NCBI GenBank assembly: GCA_029204225.1
Contig: CM055100.1
Span: forward strand, 8,200,713-8,264,712
Source of the DNA: Diphasiastrum complanatum
Taxonomy: Eukaryota > Streptophyta > Lycopodiopsida > Lycopodiales > Lycopodiaceae
Length of the DNA stretch: 64,000 bases
Reading direction: 5' to 3'
Made by a program: the position numbers and the translations under genes. The notes below the pieces were generated by a model, which saw only the letters and a program-made list of their open reading frames with translations, was not told the DNA's origin and did not search any database. Each line of letters starts with the position of its first letter. Positions within the stretch are counted from its first letter, which is position 1. Shown in pieces: positions 9,315-21,212 of this stretch.

Positions 9315-11637
9315 GGAGGTGAAGAGGCTTTCTTCACAAAAGACAAAGTCAAAGGCAAAGGTAAAGGCAAAGAGAAATGGTCCAAAGGTGGTAACTTGGA
9401 TCATGATGATCACTCTTTCTCCTGCTCTTTTACTTCTTTTAGAAAGAAAGGCAAGTCAAAGCTCAAGTGCTTTTATTGTGGGATAAAAGGTCATTTTGCA
9501 AATGAATGTCATAAGAAGCAAAGTAATGAAGGTAGCAAGCAAAACAACTTTTCTACTTCTAATGAGGATCTAGATTCTTGTGATTCTCTCATGATGTGTT
9601 GTTCAAGTCTAATGTCAAGTGGAAGTGACAAGGATTCATGGTGGATAGATAGTGGATCTAGTTCACACATGACTTGTCACAAGGAGTTCTTTACTTCTTT
9701 GATCTCTTATGTTCAAATCAAGAAAGTAGTTCACATGCCAAATGGTGGTGAGTGTATGATCAAAGGTATTGCTCAATTCTTATTTGTCTTTCTACTAATA
9801 GGAATGCAAGGCTTGATGGTGTTCTTTACATTTTTTTACTTTCAAGGAATTTGCTAAGTGTTGGTCAAATGTTAAAGAAAGGGTACAAGACAAAGTTTGT
9901 TGGGGATGTTTGCTTCATTACTAAGGGAGATGTCTTGATTGCTAGGGGCAATAGACAAGGTAGACTTTACAAGCTTGATGCATTTGTTATGTCTAACAAG
10001 AGGAATGAAATGGATGTTGGTGGTTCTCTCAACTTTCAAAAGTCAATTCCTAGCATCAATAAGATTGGTAGATCTTATGCAAAGTCTAAAGAGCTTCCTT
10101 GTGCTAGATCTAGGTTGAGATCCAATGAGCTTCTTGGAGATAGTTATTGTTGTGCTAACTTGGAAACTTTTGGTGAATCTATGATCAATGTTTTGGATCC
10201 ATTGGATCTTGAAGATGGACTAGTGCTACCTACTAGTCAAATGGAGTCATGTGGTGCTAAATTAGTATCATGTTTGAACTCTTCTACTCATAGATTTCCA
10301 AGTCTTGGTGGCTCTTCAATGGAACTACATGGCAAGTAAAAAAATAGAAAAGGTAAGAAGAGAGCTAACTTCATTAAGGAGATGATGAAAACTTTTCTTT
10401 GAAAATGGTTGTTGCTAATGACTTATTTACTCATTTGGAGAAATATGGTGCTTTGAGCATGTTTGAAGAAAAATTTTCTTTTGCATCTTTATGTGATGAG
10501 TCCAAGAAAGTCATTTGTGCAACAAGTGGTTTCACATGTATTCATAAAAAAAGTAGATCAAAAGGTTCTATCAAGATCTCAAGTCAAAAGGGAGAGATGA
10601 ATGTGAAGTGTTCAAAGTAGCATGTACTTTGAATGATGCTTTTGTGAATGATAATGAGGTTTCATTATCATTACCTATATCATTGATTTGAAGTCCAAGT
10701 TTGACAAGAAAAAATACTTCAATCATTCTTATGTTGAAGGTACCATGTATTATTTTCATGGCTTCTAATGTTCGAGATTCTTCCATTTCTTATGATGCAA
10801 CTATCAAGAGGGAGGTTGCTAACTTTTGTGGTGTGATCATTAAGAGGGAGTCTTTAGAAGGAAAGAGCAAAGGAAGAGTGACTCTTGGGAAGATCCAAAG
10901 CATGGATCTTACATCTCTTCATCAACTCAAAGGATGCTATGATTGTGGTGGAGTGTTCATGCATGATCAAGATGGCAAAAGGTTGGATGAAGAAGACTAC
11001 ATGGAGCAACTCAAGTGGCAATTTCTTCCAGGAAAGGAAGATCTAATTGGTGAGCTCATTGAGGTTTGGTTTGAACTCAAATGGGCTGGTTTGATTAGGT
11101 TTGATACTCATCTACTCTACATGTTGGATAGAATTGTAGAAATCTATCTTTTGGTTTATGATGGTGACATTGTTTTCACTAACTATAGTGAAAGGTTGAA
11201 ATCAAGCAATTATAAGATCTTGTGGATGTTATTCATGTGTTTAAGAGGGAGTATCTTCAGAGGTTCATATCTGAAGATGTTTATAAATGCAAAGTCCTTA
11301 ATGTTTTGTTGGAAGATCAAGATGTTGATCTAGAATTGCTTCATCAACACGAAGAGGCAAGTAGCAATTGGAGGCTAGTCAAAAGCATCAAAGGGGAGCC
11401 ACATGGGCAAACCATTTTGGATCTGTTTTTACAGGTTCTTGAAGGTTCAAGTAAGGTTCTTGGAGCAGCACGAAAGTGTCATTTTGAAGAAACAAAATGT
11501 TTCTATTTACAAAGCTTTGCTAGCTTTCAGCCCTTTGTCTGACGAAGATGTTCGCGAACATGAAAGTCAAGAGACACGAAGCATGAAAGTTTTGCGAACA
11601 CCTGACGAAAAGACACAAACACGAAAGATTTGCGAAC

Positions 11638-11681
11638 AAGAAAGTCAGACGACGGAAATAAGAAAGTCAGACGATGGAAAT
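11638..11681 (+). repeat. 22 bp tandem duplication
   Basis: AGAAAGTCAGACGACGGAAAT occurs twice in a row with one change (GACGACGG to GACGATGG). The surrounding 11530-11720 is rich in GCGAAC and ACGAAAG words. Part of copia B's unrecognised insert. Confidence 0.7.
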
Positions 11682-11779
11682 GAAACCAACGACACGACAC
11701 GAAAAACGTCGCGAAACCTTTTCTATCCTCACGCTCCAAAGAGTATCAGCAAAGATCATGCAAGTACCCAGAAGTACAG

Positions 11780-12470
11780 ATATTTGACCTGATGGCATGA
11801 TGTCAGCAGATACACTATAGGTCGTGGCTAATCTGCCACTCTTATAATCTCCTGATTAGTTGTAGATGCTTAATTACTCTAATCTTAAAGGTTACACAGA
11901 GCGACTATATACTTACTGGATGATACTTGACACAAGTGACAATAGAGTATGAAGTAGTCTGATGCTAGTAAGCAACCAAATACAAACAAGAAGTCCACCT
12001 GCATGCGAGATAGGTTCTGTGATCAGGATCCATAGAGATCCACAAGTCCGCTAGTAAGTGAGACATCCACTCATGAGAGAACTATATTTATCTCACGCCA
12101 ATGCACTGCGTGGATCTGCATGCAGTACTTGAAGAATCAGAGAAAATCATTAGATGATCTTGTAGCCATTATGCACATGTCAATTTATGATGTATGACTT
12201 ATTCATGTGTCTGATTCTCCCATTCATTTCAATTTCGCACATTGGTTGAATTTGTTGAATGCTGCATTAAGTTATAAACGTAGATTAGCAGTGCCTGACT
12301 ACATTCTGGAGGACTGTAGGAGTGATTCAGCTGGCAGTGTCCAGCGACCACATCTGAAATCCATCCAAATTGCAAGACAATCGCGGTTGCTTCGCTTTCG
12401 TGACTGTTTCACAACCGCAAAACTTTGCATCACCTTTTACTCTACCTTACTTTTTTAATCTCATGTATGA
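11780..12470. other. Stretch inside copia B without recognisable coding motif
   Basis: Composition differs from the flanking copia text (more C, dense short direct words), and no copia domain is detectable. It may be a further insertion, but I could not define its ends. Confidence 0.35.
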
Positions 12471-13236
12471 ACATTGTCATGTCAATGTGTTGGAATTGTC
12501 AAAATTCAATGAAACTAGTTCCATAGTTTTTCATCCTTTGGATCTTGGAGATGGAATAGTTATCATTGCTGGTTTTTATGATCAAGTACATGCATTATTT
12601 AGATCTTGAAAGATATTGAAGTGGTCACTATGTTTACTTCTGAGCAAAGTTCAAGATCTAGCATCCTCGTATTGGCAAATTGGCAAATTGTTGACAATGT
12701 AGGATCAAGGGTTGTATGCAAATCTTGTGGAGATACTTCAAGTATTTCAAGTTCAGGTTTTGCTCATTCAAACGGAACAGAGAACACATCATTTTGGCAT
12801 TCATTCACTCAAGGGCTTTCATGGATTGGAGATCTACAAAGGCAAGGTGGTGATGGAGGTTCATTCATGGAGATACTTGGTGCATTCACTATGGGCATAG
12901 TGGAATGTGGAAGAGGCATGCAAACACTCGTTGGTTACTTTCACTTAAAACTTGTTTTCCACTGTTTTACAGAGAATTTAAAGGTGGATACATGGAGGAA
13001 TCCTTTCATTATGATTCCATGTTCTTTTACATGTATCTTGTTCACCATTCTATGTAAAATTGATATTAGAAATAGTGAAGCATCCTATATGGACACTATT
13101 ATCTATATCAATCATGTTGTACTTCATATTGTACATATTAGAACACTTGAGAAGAGATCTATTATCATGATGGAGATCACTATTAGGTTGGAGCAAAGTA
13201 GTATTATAAAACTAGCAAGTTAAGTTGAAGAGGGAT

Positions 13237-13560
13237 TGTGAAAATTGTCAATATTTCATAGCTAGTTTGAGGCTTAAATTGGCAATTTTTGTACATAGTT
13301 TTGGATCTAACCTTTCACATGTGTGAAAGAGGCCTAGATACTTTTATTTTAGTATATATTTCATATTGAAGAAGTCTCAAACTTCAGGACCTTCGAAATG
13401 ACACCAAAATCATGTTATTTGGACATATAGGCCAAAATTGGCTATTTTAGGCTACTGGTGCCGTAAAATTGGGTCCTAAGTTCTAGAGAGAGGAGAGAGA
13501 GTCATCTCTCTCACCTATATTTGTGGAGAATAGGTTGGAGAAACTTATTGTATTGTTGAG
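13237..13560 (+). mobile_element. 3' LTR of copia B (family B LTR), part confirmed by a second copy
   Basis: Starts TGTGAAAATTGTCAA right after the polypurine tract GAAGAGGGAT. The first about 320 bp recur inverted at 19961-20269, including the block CTTCAGGACCTTCGAAATGA. The LTR probably continues beyond 13560, but the second copy stops there because copia A is inserted in it, so the true end is not defined. Confidence 0.75.
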
Positions 13561-14174
13561 AGAGATCGATAGATCATTGCCACAGTTTCTTCCTCCATTG
13601 TGAACATTGGTTGGTGTATTGTCTTCAAGCTTTTGTGTATGATCTTAAGAGGTTTCCAAAAGTGGTAGGCTGCTGTTCCATGGCCTGTTTGTTGCTATTT
13701 TTGGCTGCCATCAGTACCTTTCATTAGTTTCTTTTGTCTCTTGAATGCTTTGTCAAGTTCATGTGTATCAAAGGTAGCATTAGTTCTAGCTTTTGTAGCT
13801 TGTTGTGCAAAGATCTTAGCCAGAACATTTGGGATCTTAGATCCATTCAAGATCCACTTTTTCCACAACCCTTATATGAAGGCGTACCTTTTGGTGTCTT
13901 AAAAGAACAAAGAATTGTCCTATAGTGTACTATAAGATTTGGAAATTGTCTTCATCTAAATGTTGACATTTATGCCACATTTGAAAAGTTGTTACTTTTT
14001 TAGCTTTATCACATTCTCATGATTCTTGCATAAAGTGCCATGATTCTTTGCCAAAACAACAATAGATGTTATTTTGAAACAAAGTGCTATGATGTAGACT
14101 TTATGCTTACATAGGTGATTAAACACTTTTTTCAATGTAACAATCTCCACCATCTCCAAGAAAAAGTGAAGACA
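13561..14174. other. Possible remainder of LTR B and unassigned sequence
   Basis: Holds the likely transcribed part of LTR B (GAGAAACTTATTGTATTGTTGAG...) and then sequence without motifs. A short open frame at 13734-13925 has no recognisable domain. Confidence 0.4.
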
Positions 14175-14670
14175 ATGTGGAAGTTGTCAACTAGTTAAGC
14201 TGTTTGACAATTTGGAGGCCAAAGTTATAAGTAAACTCATAAACATTTATTTATGTCAATAAGCCCTAGAAATAGTAAGGTTAGTATTTTTGGAAATTAT
14301 TTGATGGGTCAAGGTCGTATTTGGACCAAATGGCTTTTGGTGATTAGGTACATTGTCAAAACTAGTCACTTGATTAACTAGGATTTTGGTAAGTGATTGG
14401 AAATTAAGCCAATAATTGGCAAGTGGCCAAATGACATATAATTTGCTACTATATATAGCTATACCAGCATGGAGAAATTAGTCAATTAAGTTCTCTCTAT
14501 ATTAGGAAAACCTCCTCCTATTCTATTGTCTTATTCTATCTTTTCTCACTTGATATTGGTGATTCTATTGCGTGGAATGTATCTAAACTTGTATAGCATA
14601 ATCATTAATTTCACACATGTGAAGACTGTTGTACAATTGATGTAGTATGGATCAGACTAGTAGGCACTTG
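14175..14670 (+). mobile_element. LTR-like sequence with TATA box
   Basis: Starts TGTGGAAGTTGTCAACTAG after an A/G-rich stretch (AAGAAAAAGTGAAGACAA) that resembles a polypurine tract. A TATA box (TATATATAGCTATACC, about 14449) is followed by pyrimidine-rich sequence, as in an LTR promoter. No second copy is in the window, so this is tentative. It ends where it meets the truncated LTR of copia A at 14671. Confidence 0.35.
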
Positions 14671-14928
14671 GATTTGGCCACTTGGCTTTCCCACCAAAAT
14701 GCTAACCCTACTAATTTTGGGTCTAGATTCAATGTACCCAACTTATTCAAATTGAATCTACTCAAACTCGCATTCTAACTTTCCCACACTTTCAAAAAGT
14801 ATTTATTCAAATCAAATTTAGACTAATGAACTTTGAAAAGTCAACCTCTAAGTCTAAAACAAGTTTTGACCTCAATATGCCAAATATGAAAATATTGCAA
14901 AATGTGATGAAACTAGTTGAATCTTTCA
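14671..14928 (-). mobile_element. 3' LTR of copia A, truncated
   Basis: 258 bp nearly identical to the outer part of the 5' LTR at 19703-19960 (shared block CCACTTGGCTTTCCCACCAA). It begins, on the minus strand, TGAAAGATTCAAC after the polypurine tract GAAGAGGGAG. The distal half is missing at 14671, so the target-site duplication cannot be tested. Confidence 0.85.
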
Positions 14929-16282
14929 CACTCCCTCTTCAACAAGTTTTAGCATAGACTTTGATAATACTCCAAGTGAAGTCCTATTCTTCATGAACAA
15001 GTCTTTTCCCAATGCTTTGGTGAAGATATCAGCTACACATTCTCTTGAAGACACGTGTTGAAGCTCCACCTCCTTTGCAATGACTCGTTCCCTCACAAAA
15101 TGATATTGTATCTCAATATTTGTACTCGGCCTCACTAGATGACAATGAGATAGTGGCTTGCTTCTTTGACATCCATGATATAGCTCCATCACCTATGAAA
15201 ATACAATAAGCACTAATGGATTTCCTATCCATTACATCTCCAGCATAGTCCGAATCTGAAAATCCAAAAAGATTAGGTGATGGTCCCTCATACAATATGC
15301 CAAAATCTCAAGTTCCAATGATGTACCTCAAAACTCGCTTTTCTAGCTTCCAATGCTCCTCACTAGGATCTTGCATGAATTGACTCAATCTTCCAACACA
15401 ATAGCTTAGATCAGGTCTAGTAATGGTTAGATATATGAGTGATTGGGGATTCGTCAGAATCAGCCAACAGTGAACCAACTAGCTTCCTATAGAGAGTAAT
15501 GTCCTCGAAAGATCTTTCATTACCTCTTATAGTTAGCTTTACATGAGACTCCATAGGTGTATCAATAGCTTTTGTATCTACCATATGAAATCTTTCTAGA
15601 ATAGAATTAGCATACTTCTCTTGACAAATGAAAGTAGAATGAGAAGATCTAATGACTTCTATTCCTAAAATGTAATGCAAATTATCAAGATCATGCACCT
15701 CAAACTCCTTCTTAAGAGCATTCTTGATATCCTCCACATCTTGATTGTCTCCACCACTCAAGATGACATAATCCACATAGATTAGCAAGATGGTAACATC
15801 ATTTCCAGCAAACTTATAATAAAGTTAATGATCATACTCACTCATAACAAAGCCTTGAGAGAGTAAAAAAGTGTTAAGCTTAGCATACCAACTTCTTGGT
15901 GCTTGATTAAGGCCATACAAACTCTTTTGTAGAAGACACACATGATTTGGCTTTGTTGATGAAATGTAGCTCTCGGGTTGCTCCATGTATACTTCCTCCT
16001 CAAGATCACCATTCAAGAATGCATTTGAAATGTCCATTTGCCATAGATCCCATCCATAAAGTATAGCTAGTGAAATGATGACTCGAATGCTTACCATCTT
16101 TGCCACGGGTGTAAAGGTCTCATCATAATCAATTCCTTGTTGTTGAGCATATCCTTTTGCCACTAAACTTGCCTTGTACTTGTTGATAAATCCATCTTGG
16201 TTTGTCTTGACCTTGAAGATCTATTTGCATCCAATAGCTTTCTTGTCCTTAGGCAATTCCACCAATCTCCATGTTCCATTCT
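14929..16282 (-). pseudogene. Copia A reverse transcriptase and RNase H region
   Basis: Minus-strand RT-RNase H of a Ty1/copia polyprotein. It starts with KKAIGCK and continues through GIDYDETFTPVAKMVSIR, DISNAFLNGDLEEEVYMEQP and LYGLNQAPRSWYAKL. The catalytic YVDD motif reads YVDY (codon at 15768-15770), losing the second Asp. Stops occur near 15825 and 16220. RNase H is recognisable as SDSDYAGDVMDRKSIS and KQATISLSSSEAEY, but about 60 codons are missing before NIEIQYHFVRERV. A frameshift separates this region from integrase. RT would make cDNA and RNase H would remove the RNA strand; both are dead here. Confidence 0.9.
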
Positions 16283-17929
16283 TTATAAGAGCTTGATACT
16301 TGAGATCCATTGCTTGATCCACTCCTCTTCTTTCCTTGTTTGATCTACACTTGTAGGCTCATCCAAAGAGGTTAGGAAAGCAACATAATTTCCAGAAACT
16401 ACTTGCTTACTCTTTTGATCATATGTGTGCCTTGAAGGTACTTGTCTTTCTCTTGATGTTCTCCTTGGCTTTTGACTTGATGAAGGTCCATCATCACCAC
16501 CATCCAAAGTAAGATCCTTCTCATCAACATCAAGAATGTTAGATCCATCCACTCTACCATCAATCATGCTTGAAGACACCTTTGGAATGTACCCCTCATA
16601 AAAAATGACATCTCTACCAACAATCACTTTGTTAGTAGAAGGAATGTAAACCTTGTAGGCTTTACTCACCTCACTATATCCAGCAAAAATACCTCTTCTT
16701 GAAGATGGATCCTCCTTGGTCCTATCATCAAGAGTAATGTTGACATAGCATGTGCATTCAAAGGTTCTTAGAAATTTGACACTCGGCCTCCTCTTGAATA
16801 GCATCTCAAAAGGTGTCCTTCCATCCAAAATAGCACTCGGCCACCTATTGCACAAGAAATTGGCACACAACAAAGCTTGATCCCGAAATGGTTTGTCAAA
16901 ATTAGCACTTAACCTCATAGCTTTAGCACTTTCACATAAAGTCCTATTCTTCCTTTCAGCTACTCCATTTTGTTGTGGGGTCCTTGATGTTGTATACTCT
17001 CTCTTGATCCCATGCTCATCACAAAAGGCCTTGAACTTGTTAGATATGTACTCACCACCATTGTCACCTCTCAAGCACTTGATCTTTGTGGAAAATTGGT
17101 TCTCCCTTGCATTCTTGAACTTGACAAAGACATCATACACTTCATCCTTGCTCTTTAGTAGATAGATCCAACAAAATCTACTAAAATTGTCAATGAATGT
17201 TACATACATCTTAGCTCCACTATTGCTAATTGTAATAAATCCATGAATATCCGAATGTACAAGTTGAAAAGGCTTTGTAGATCTAGAAATAGATCTAGTA
17301 TAAGGTAGTCCATGTGACTTAGACAAAGCACAAGACTCACAAACATGCTTGTCATTACTTAAGGAACTTGGAAGACCAATCACAACCTTTTTCCTTGCCA
17401 TTACCTCCAATGACTTGAAGCTGAGGTGTCCCATCCATTTGTGCCAAACCTCTTGAATAGAAATTTGCTCCCTTGCAACACATCCAACTTGGTTAGCAAT
17501 AATACAAGCATCAAGTTTGAACAACTTCCCTTGTCTTTTATCTTTTCCAATCAAGACATCCTTCCTTTTGATCAAACAAGCATCTCCATCAAACTCCACT
17601 TTGAGCCCCTTACTTAGAATTTGACTCACACTAAGCAAATTATTGGTAATAGATGGAATAAACAAGACATCCTCCAAATGAACATTCCTATTTGTAGAGA
17701 GAAAAATAGGAATTGTGCCAATCCCTTTGATTGCACACTCACCATCATTGGCTGTGTAGATCACCCTCTTGTCATCTCCATATGCCAACAAAGAAGTGAA
17801 GTACTCTTTGTGAAAGGTCATGTGTGAACTTGCTCCACTATCAATCCACCAAGGATCTAGATCTCCATCATTAGCAAGCATACATGAAGACATCACAAAA
17901 GCATCATCATTTGCATCTTGCACATCCAA
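16283..17929 (-). CDS. Copia A protease-integrase open frame (548 codons)
   Basis: The longest open frame in the window. Order: protease active site DSGASSHM near residue 30; GAG-pre-integrase zinc finger (HKWMGHL..., then CESC near residue 198); integrase core with all three catalytic residues (first Asp in VHSDIHG, second in RGDNGGEY, Glu in NGVAERKNRTL); the RTPQQNGVAE signature; and the C-terminal GYSEVSKAYKVY block. A frameshift ends it at KQWISSIKLL before the RT linker. Integrase would join cDNA to target DNA and protease would cut the polyprotein. The first Met of this frame is internal; the real product was a gag-pol polyprotein. This part looks undamaged, the rest does not. Confidence 0.9.
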   Translation of the reverse strand: MDVQDANDDAFVMSSCMLANDGDLDPWWIDSGASSHMTFHKEYFTSLLAYGDDKRVIYTANDGECAIKGIGTIPIFLSTNRNVHLEDVLFIPSITNNLLSVSQILSKGLKVEFDGDACLIKRKDVLIGKDKRQGKLFKLDACIIANQVGCVAREQISIQEVWHKWMGHLSFKSLEVMARKKVVIGLPSSLSNDKHVCESCALSKSHGLPYTRSISRSTKPFQLVHSDIHGFITISNSGAKMYVTFIDNFSRFCWIYLLKSKDEVYDVFVKFKNARENQFSTKIKCLRGDNGGEYISNKFKAFCDEHGIKREYTTSRTPQQNGVAERKNRTLCESAKAMRLSANFDKPFRDQALLCANFLCNRWPSAILDGRTPFEMLFKRRPSVKFLRTFECTCYVNITLDDRTKEDPSSRRGIFAGYSEVSKAYKVYIPSTNKVIVGRDVIFYEGYIPKVSSSMIDGRVDGSNILDVDEKDLTLDGGDDGPSSSQKPRRTSRERQVPSRHTYDQKSKQVVSGNYVAFLTSLDEPTSVDQTRKEEEWIKQWISSIKLL

Positions 17930-18743
17930 ACCATCCTCATCAAGAGTAAGATTACCTTCCCTATCTCCTTGATCTCTCTTCTTCTTGTAGCACTCACTTG
18001 CAAAGAGTCATTTGCTGCCACAATAGAACCACTTGAGCTTTGATCTATCCACTTGAAGAAGCATCCACTTGATCTTTCCCTTTAGACCACTTACTTTTGG
18101 TTTTGCCCTTGAATTTGCCCTTTGTAAACATAGCATCCTCTTGAAGTGTCGATGTAGATCCACCTCTTGCTTGAAGCCTATATTCCTCATTGATCAAGAT
18201 CTCTTGAAGATCCATCAAACTTGGCAAAGTCTTTTGAATAGCAATACTTTGAACAATGCTAGCATGAGCATCCAACAAGCCATTAAGAATCACTTGAATA
18301 AGATTTCCTTCCTTAATGCTTTCATCTATGCAAGCTAACTCATCATTCAATGCTTTCATTCTCAAAACAAAAGTACTTGGACTTTCTTCATTCTTTTGCA
18401 AACAAGAAAAGATTTGCCTTCTTAGAGTCAACGCTCTAGAAGTAGACTTGGATTCATAAAGCTTCTTCAATGAATTCCAAGCTTCCAAAGATGATGTGCA
18501 CTTACCAACTTCCTTGAGAAGTTCATTGGTAACATTCATCTTTATCATGTGTATAGACTTCTTGGCCCTCTTGTCATACCTCAATTGATCTTGTTGTGTT
18601 GCTAGTCTCTCCTCCAAACCTACAACAATATCCAAAACATCATTCATCTCAAGAAGTGACTCCATTCTCACTTTCTACAATGAATAGTTACTTGAGGTAA
18701 GCCTATCATTGGCTTCCAACATGACTCCAATTGAAGTTGCCAT
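17930..18743 (-). pseudogene. Copia A gag
   Basis: Start ATG at 18743 (MATSIGVMLEANDRLTSSNYSL), typical of copia gag with the S.NY..W motif. The Trp codon of that motif is now a stop (18675-18677). UBN2-type gag follows: NVTNELLKEV, AWNSLKKLYESKS and LRRQIFSCLQKNEESPSTFV. The basic FKGKTKSKWSKG leads into a damaged zinc knuckle (FYCGSK, stop, LFASEC), where the His region is lost. Gag would build the virus-like particle. An internal in-frame Met at 18671 gives the long residual frame. Confidence 0.88.
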
Positions 18744-19330
18744 GTAGCAATGACCTGATGTTCTCTTTCAACCTGCTTCAATGCACAAAGCACTCCTTTG
18801 AACAACAACAAATGCTTTCAAAAGAAATCAGCAAGATTTGAAACTATCTCACAAATTCTCTTCTAGCACTTATCCAAGCAAATCAACAATAGAATCATGG
18901 AATCTTGATCAACCTATGATCTATCCTCAATCTAATGACTTTTGCCACTTCCTATTATTGAAACACACTCAAATGAAGTCCAACAACCTCACTATCTAGA
19001 GATCCAATCAAAATTAGGGTTTTGACAAAATCACAAGAAATTGACTATTCCAGATCTACATGCAAATGCTAAAAATTTGATATGCAATCTATAAACCACC
19101 ACTTAGGCTGAACCATTGATCCAGAAATCGGCCAAATCCAGTATGTGAATTCAAAAATCGGAATTGAACAAGTATATTGACCTATTTAGTGTTTTGATCT
19201 ACAAAAGATCCAATCTACAAAAGCAAAAAATCCGATTTTGGTGTAGAATCCTCTCTAGCATGCTCTAGACTTGATATCTTCACCAAATCATTGATAGATC
19301 TGATTTCCTCCTTCATAACCTGAAACACAA
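18744..19330 (-). other. Copia A 5' leader
   Basis: Untranslated stretch between the primer-binding site and the gag start, A-rich on the minus strand with no long open frame. Confidence 0.7.
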
Positions 19331-19342
19331 GCTCTGATATCA
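19331..19342 (-). promoter_or_regulatory. Copia A primer-binding site
   Basis: Minus strand TGATATCAGAGC, one mismatch from the iMet-type TGGTATCAGAGC, directly inside the 5' LTR. Confidence 0.85.
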
Positions 19343-19960
19343 TGTGAAAGATTTCAGATCCATAAGATCCAGTCTACTTGAATGATCTATGGTTAGAAAG
19401 AGAAATACACTACCAATCTCACCAATGTAGAAAAATCAGCATCTACACATAATTTGAGATGCAAACACTAATAGACCTTGATCAAACTTGAATGAAATGA
19501 TTAGGTATTGTTGTTGTCCGTACAAAACCAGCAAGCAACTATATTTCACACTTGTGGATCCAAAAATAGCAAATATTATTTCTACACATAGAATTGCAAG
19601 CAATCACCAAGATAGTGCACCAATGGATAGTAGAACCCAAGAGAACCATGTATAAGCATGAAATGAAATATAGAAGAGAGAAGATCACTCGCTCCACGAG
19701 TTACATCCTTTTATAACAGGTCCAAACCCTATTTGGCCACTTGGCTTTCCCACCAAAATGCTAATCCTACTAATTTTGGGTCTAGATTCAATGTACCCAA
19801 CTTATTCAAATTGAATCTACTCAAACTCACATTCTAACTTTCCCACACTTTCAAAAATTGTTTATTCAAATGAAATTTAGACTAATGAACTTTGAAAAGT
19901 CAACCTCTATGCCAAATATGGAAATATTGCAAAATGTGATGAAACTAGTTGAATTTTTCA
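19343..19960 (-). mobile_element. 5' LTR of copia A (618 bp)
   Basis: Bounded by TG...CA: minus-strand start TGAAAAATTCAACTAG at 19960 and end CTTTCACA next to the PBS. A TATA box lies at 19709-19716 (minus strand TTATAAAAGG). The outer 258 bp match the truncated 3' LTR at 14671-14928. A related LTR with PBS is at 27208-27861. Confidence 0.9.
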
Positions 19961-20269
19961 TAATAAGTTTCTCCAATCTATTCTGCACGAATTTCAGTCT
20001 AATATAGGTAAGAGAGATGACTCTCTCTCCTCTCTCTAGAACTTAGGACCCAATTTTAGGGCACCAGTAGTTGGCCTAAATGTCCAAATAACATGATTTT
20101 GGTGTCATTTCGAAGGTCCTGAAGTTTGAGACTTCTTCAATATGAAATATATACTAAAATGAAAGTATCTAGGCCTCTTTCACACGTGTGAAAGGTTAGA
20201 TCAAAAACTATGTACAAACATTGCCAATTTAGGCCTCAAACTAGCTAGAAAATGTTGACAATTTTCACA
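19961..20269 (-). mobile_element. LTR B remnant, interrupted by copia A
   Basis: Inverted copy of 13237-13560 with small differences. It starts, on the minus strand, TGTGAAAATTGTCAAC at 20269 and stops precisely where the copia A LTR begins, so copia A was inserted into this LTR. The other half is not visible on the far side of copia A. Confidence 0.8.
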
Positions 20270-20850
20270 AGGGTAATTTCACATAGGCGGGGGTAACTGA
20301 GAGACCCCAAATACTCTTTTTAGATTGGCTGAGGCCACTTCAAGTGGCTTTCTCCCATTTCACACAAGGTGGAAGTTACTCCTAAGTGGCAAAAAGTAAT
20401 GCCATCATGGGATAAATGCACTTGCCAGTCTGATTACCTTGTATGTTCACTTAGCTTTAGTAAGTGTTGGTAGATGGTCCCTTGTATAATCGATCACTTA
20501 CCCTCCGTAAGTAGTTGGACCTTGGAAACTCGAATATATATGTTGCTCAAAGGAAGGAGTTTTTTATACCACATGGAAAATTTGAACTGAGAGGTTAATG
20601 CCAGTATGAGGTGGCTGTTAAAGAACAATTGTAAGCCTTAAAATTATTGGCACACACAATGTAGAAGATGCACTCTCACACTCAAGACTCAAATCTCTCA
20701 CTCAAACCATATTTGAGGGCTAGGAATTGAGGCTTGCATCTTGCCCTTGTGATGAGCATAGGAGACCATTTAGCTCTACCTAAAATTTCTCATGCATTTG
20801 CACTTGAGTCAAAGAAAATGCTCACATCCATTCTAAATTTCTAAAAATTC
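20270..20850. other. Interval without recognisable gene
   Basis: No protein motif, LTR or strong repeat found. Confidence 0.5.
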
Positions 20851-21030
20851 AAAGGAAGTTCACATCAAATCATTGAAACTCTTTGACCTTTATCTCTCTA
20901 GGAGTTTGTGGCTTGTGTTACTTGGGTAAAACTGGAGTTAAAAGGAAGTTCACATCAAATTATTGAAACTCTTTGACCTTTATCTCTCTAGGAGTTTGTG
21001 GCTTGTGTTACTTGGGCAAAACTGGAGTTA
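20851..21030 (+). repeat. 90 bp perfect-period tandem duplication
   Basis: AAAGGAAGTTCACATCAAAT...GGAGTTA repeats exactly 90 bp later with only about two substitutions (CATCAAATC to CATCAAATT, GGGTAA to GGGCAA). The low divergence points to a recent event. It lies just upstream of the glycosyltransferase pseudogene. Confidence 0.95.
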
Positions 21031-21212
21031 CAGGTTTACATGAAACAGCTAGTTTCACACTAAGGGCAAGTGCATGTTTCGTGGCCAGAGCTTTCTTCAC
21101 CCATCTTTTAGGCCTTGCAAGAGAGAGATCACATACAATACTAGAATCTCATATATTCACCGATGGTGGTTTAAGAGTAGCTATTTTTCATCTGACAGTA
21201 TACCCATAAACA

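Larger units (their letters stand above)
9315..13236 (+). pseudogene. Copia B internal region: gag zinc knuckle and protease kept, integrase/RT absent
   Basis: The reading frame begins inside gag (GGEEAFFTKDKVKGKGK). It contains an intact CCHC knuckle (CFYCGIKGHFANEC, near 9460-9503) and the aspartic protease site DSGSSSHM (near 9648-9671). A frameshift near 9780 leads to the GAG-pre-integrase start (NLLSVGQMLKKGY). After about 10030 the expected integrase, RT and RNase H are missing. They are replaced by several open frames (10399-10620, 10701-11333, 11222-11542, 12606-13223) without known motifs. The end is a polypurine tract GAAGAGGGAT against the LTR at 13237. This is the layout of a gag-only non-autonomous element. 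The 5' half of gag and the 5' LTR are lost beyond the TIR element. Confidence 0.75.

Noticed and set aside
6788-9323. Target-site duplication around the TIR element
   Set aside because: Flanks AGTCGCCAA and GGAGGTGAA do not match at 5, 8 or 9 bp.
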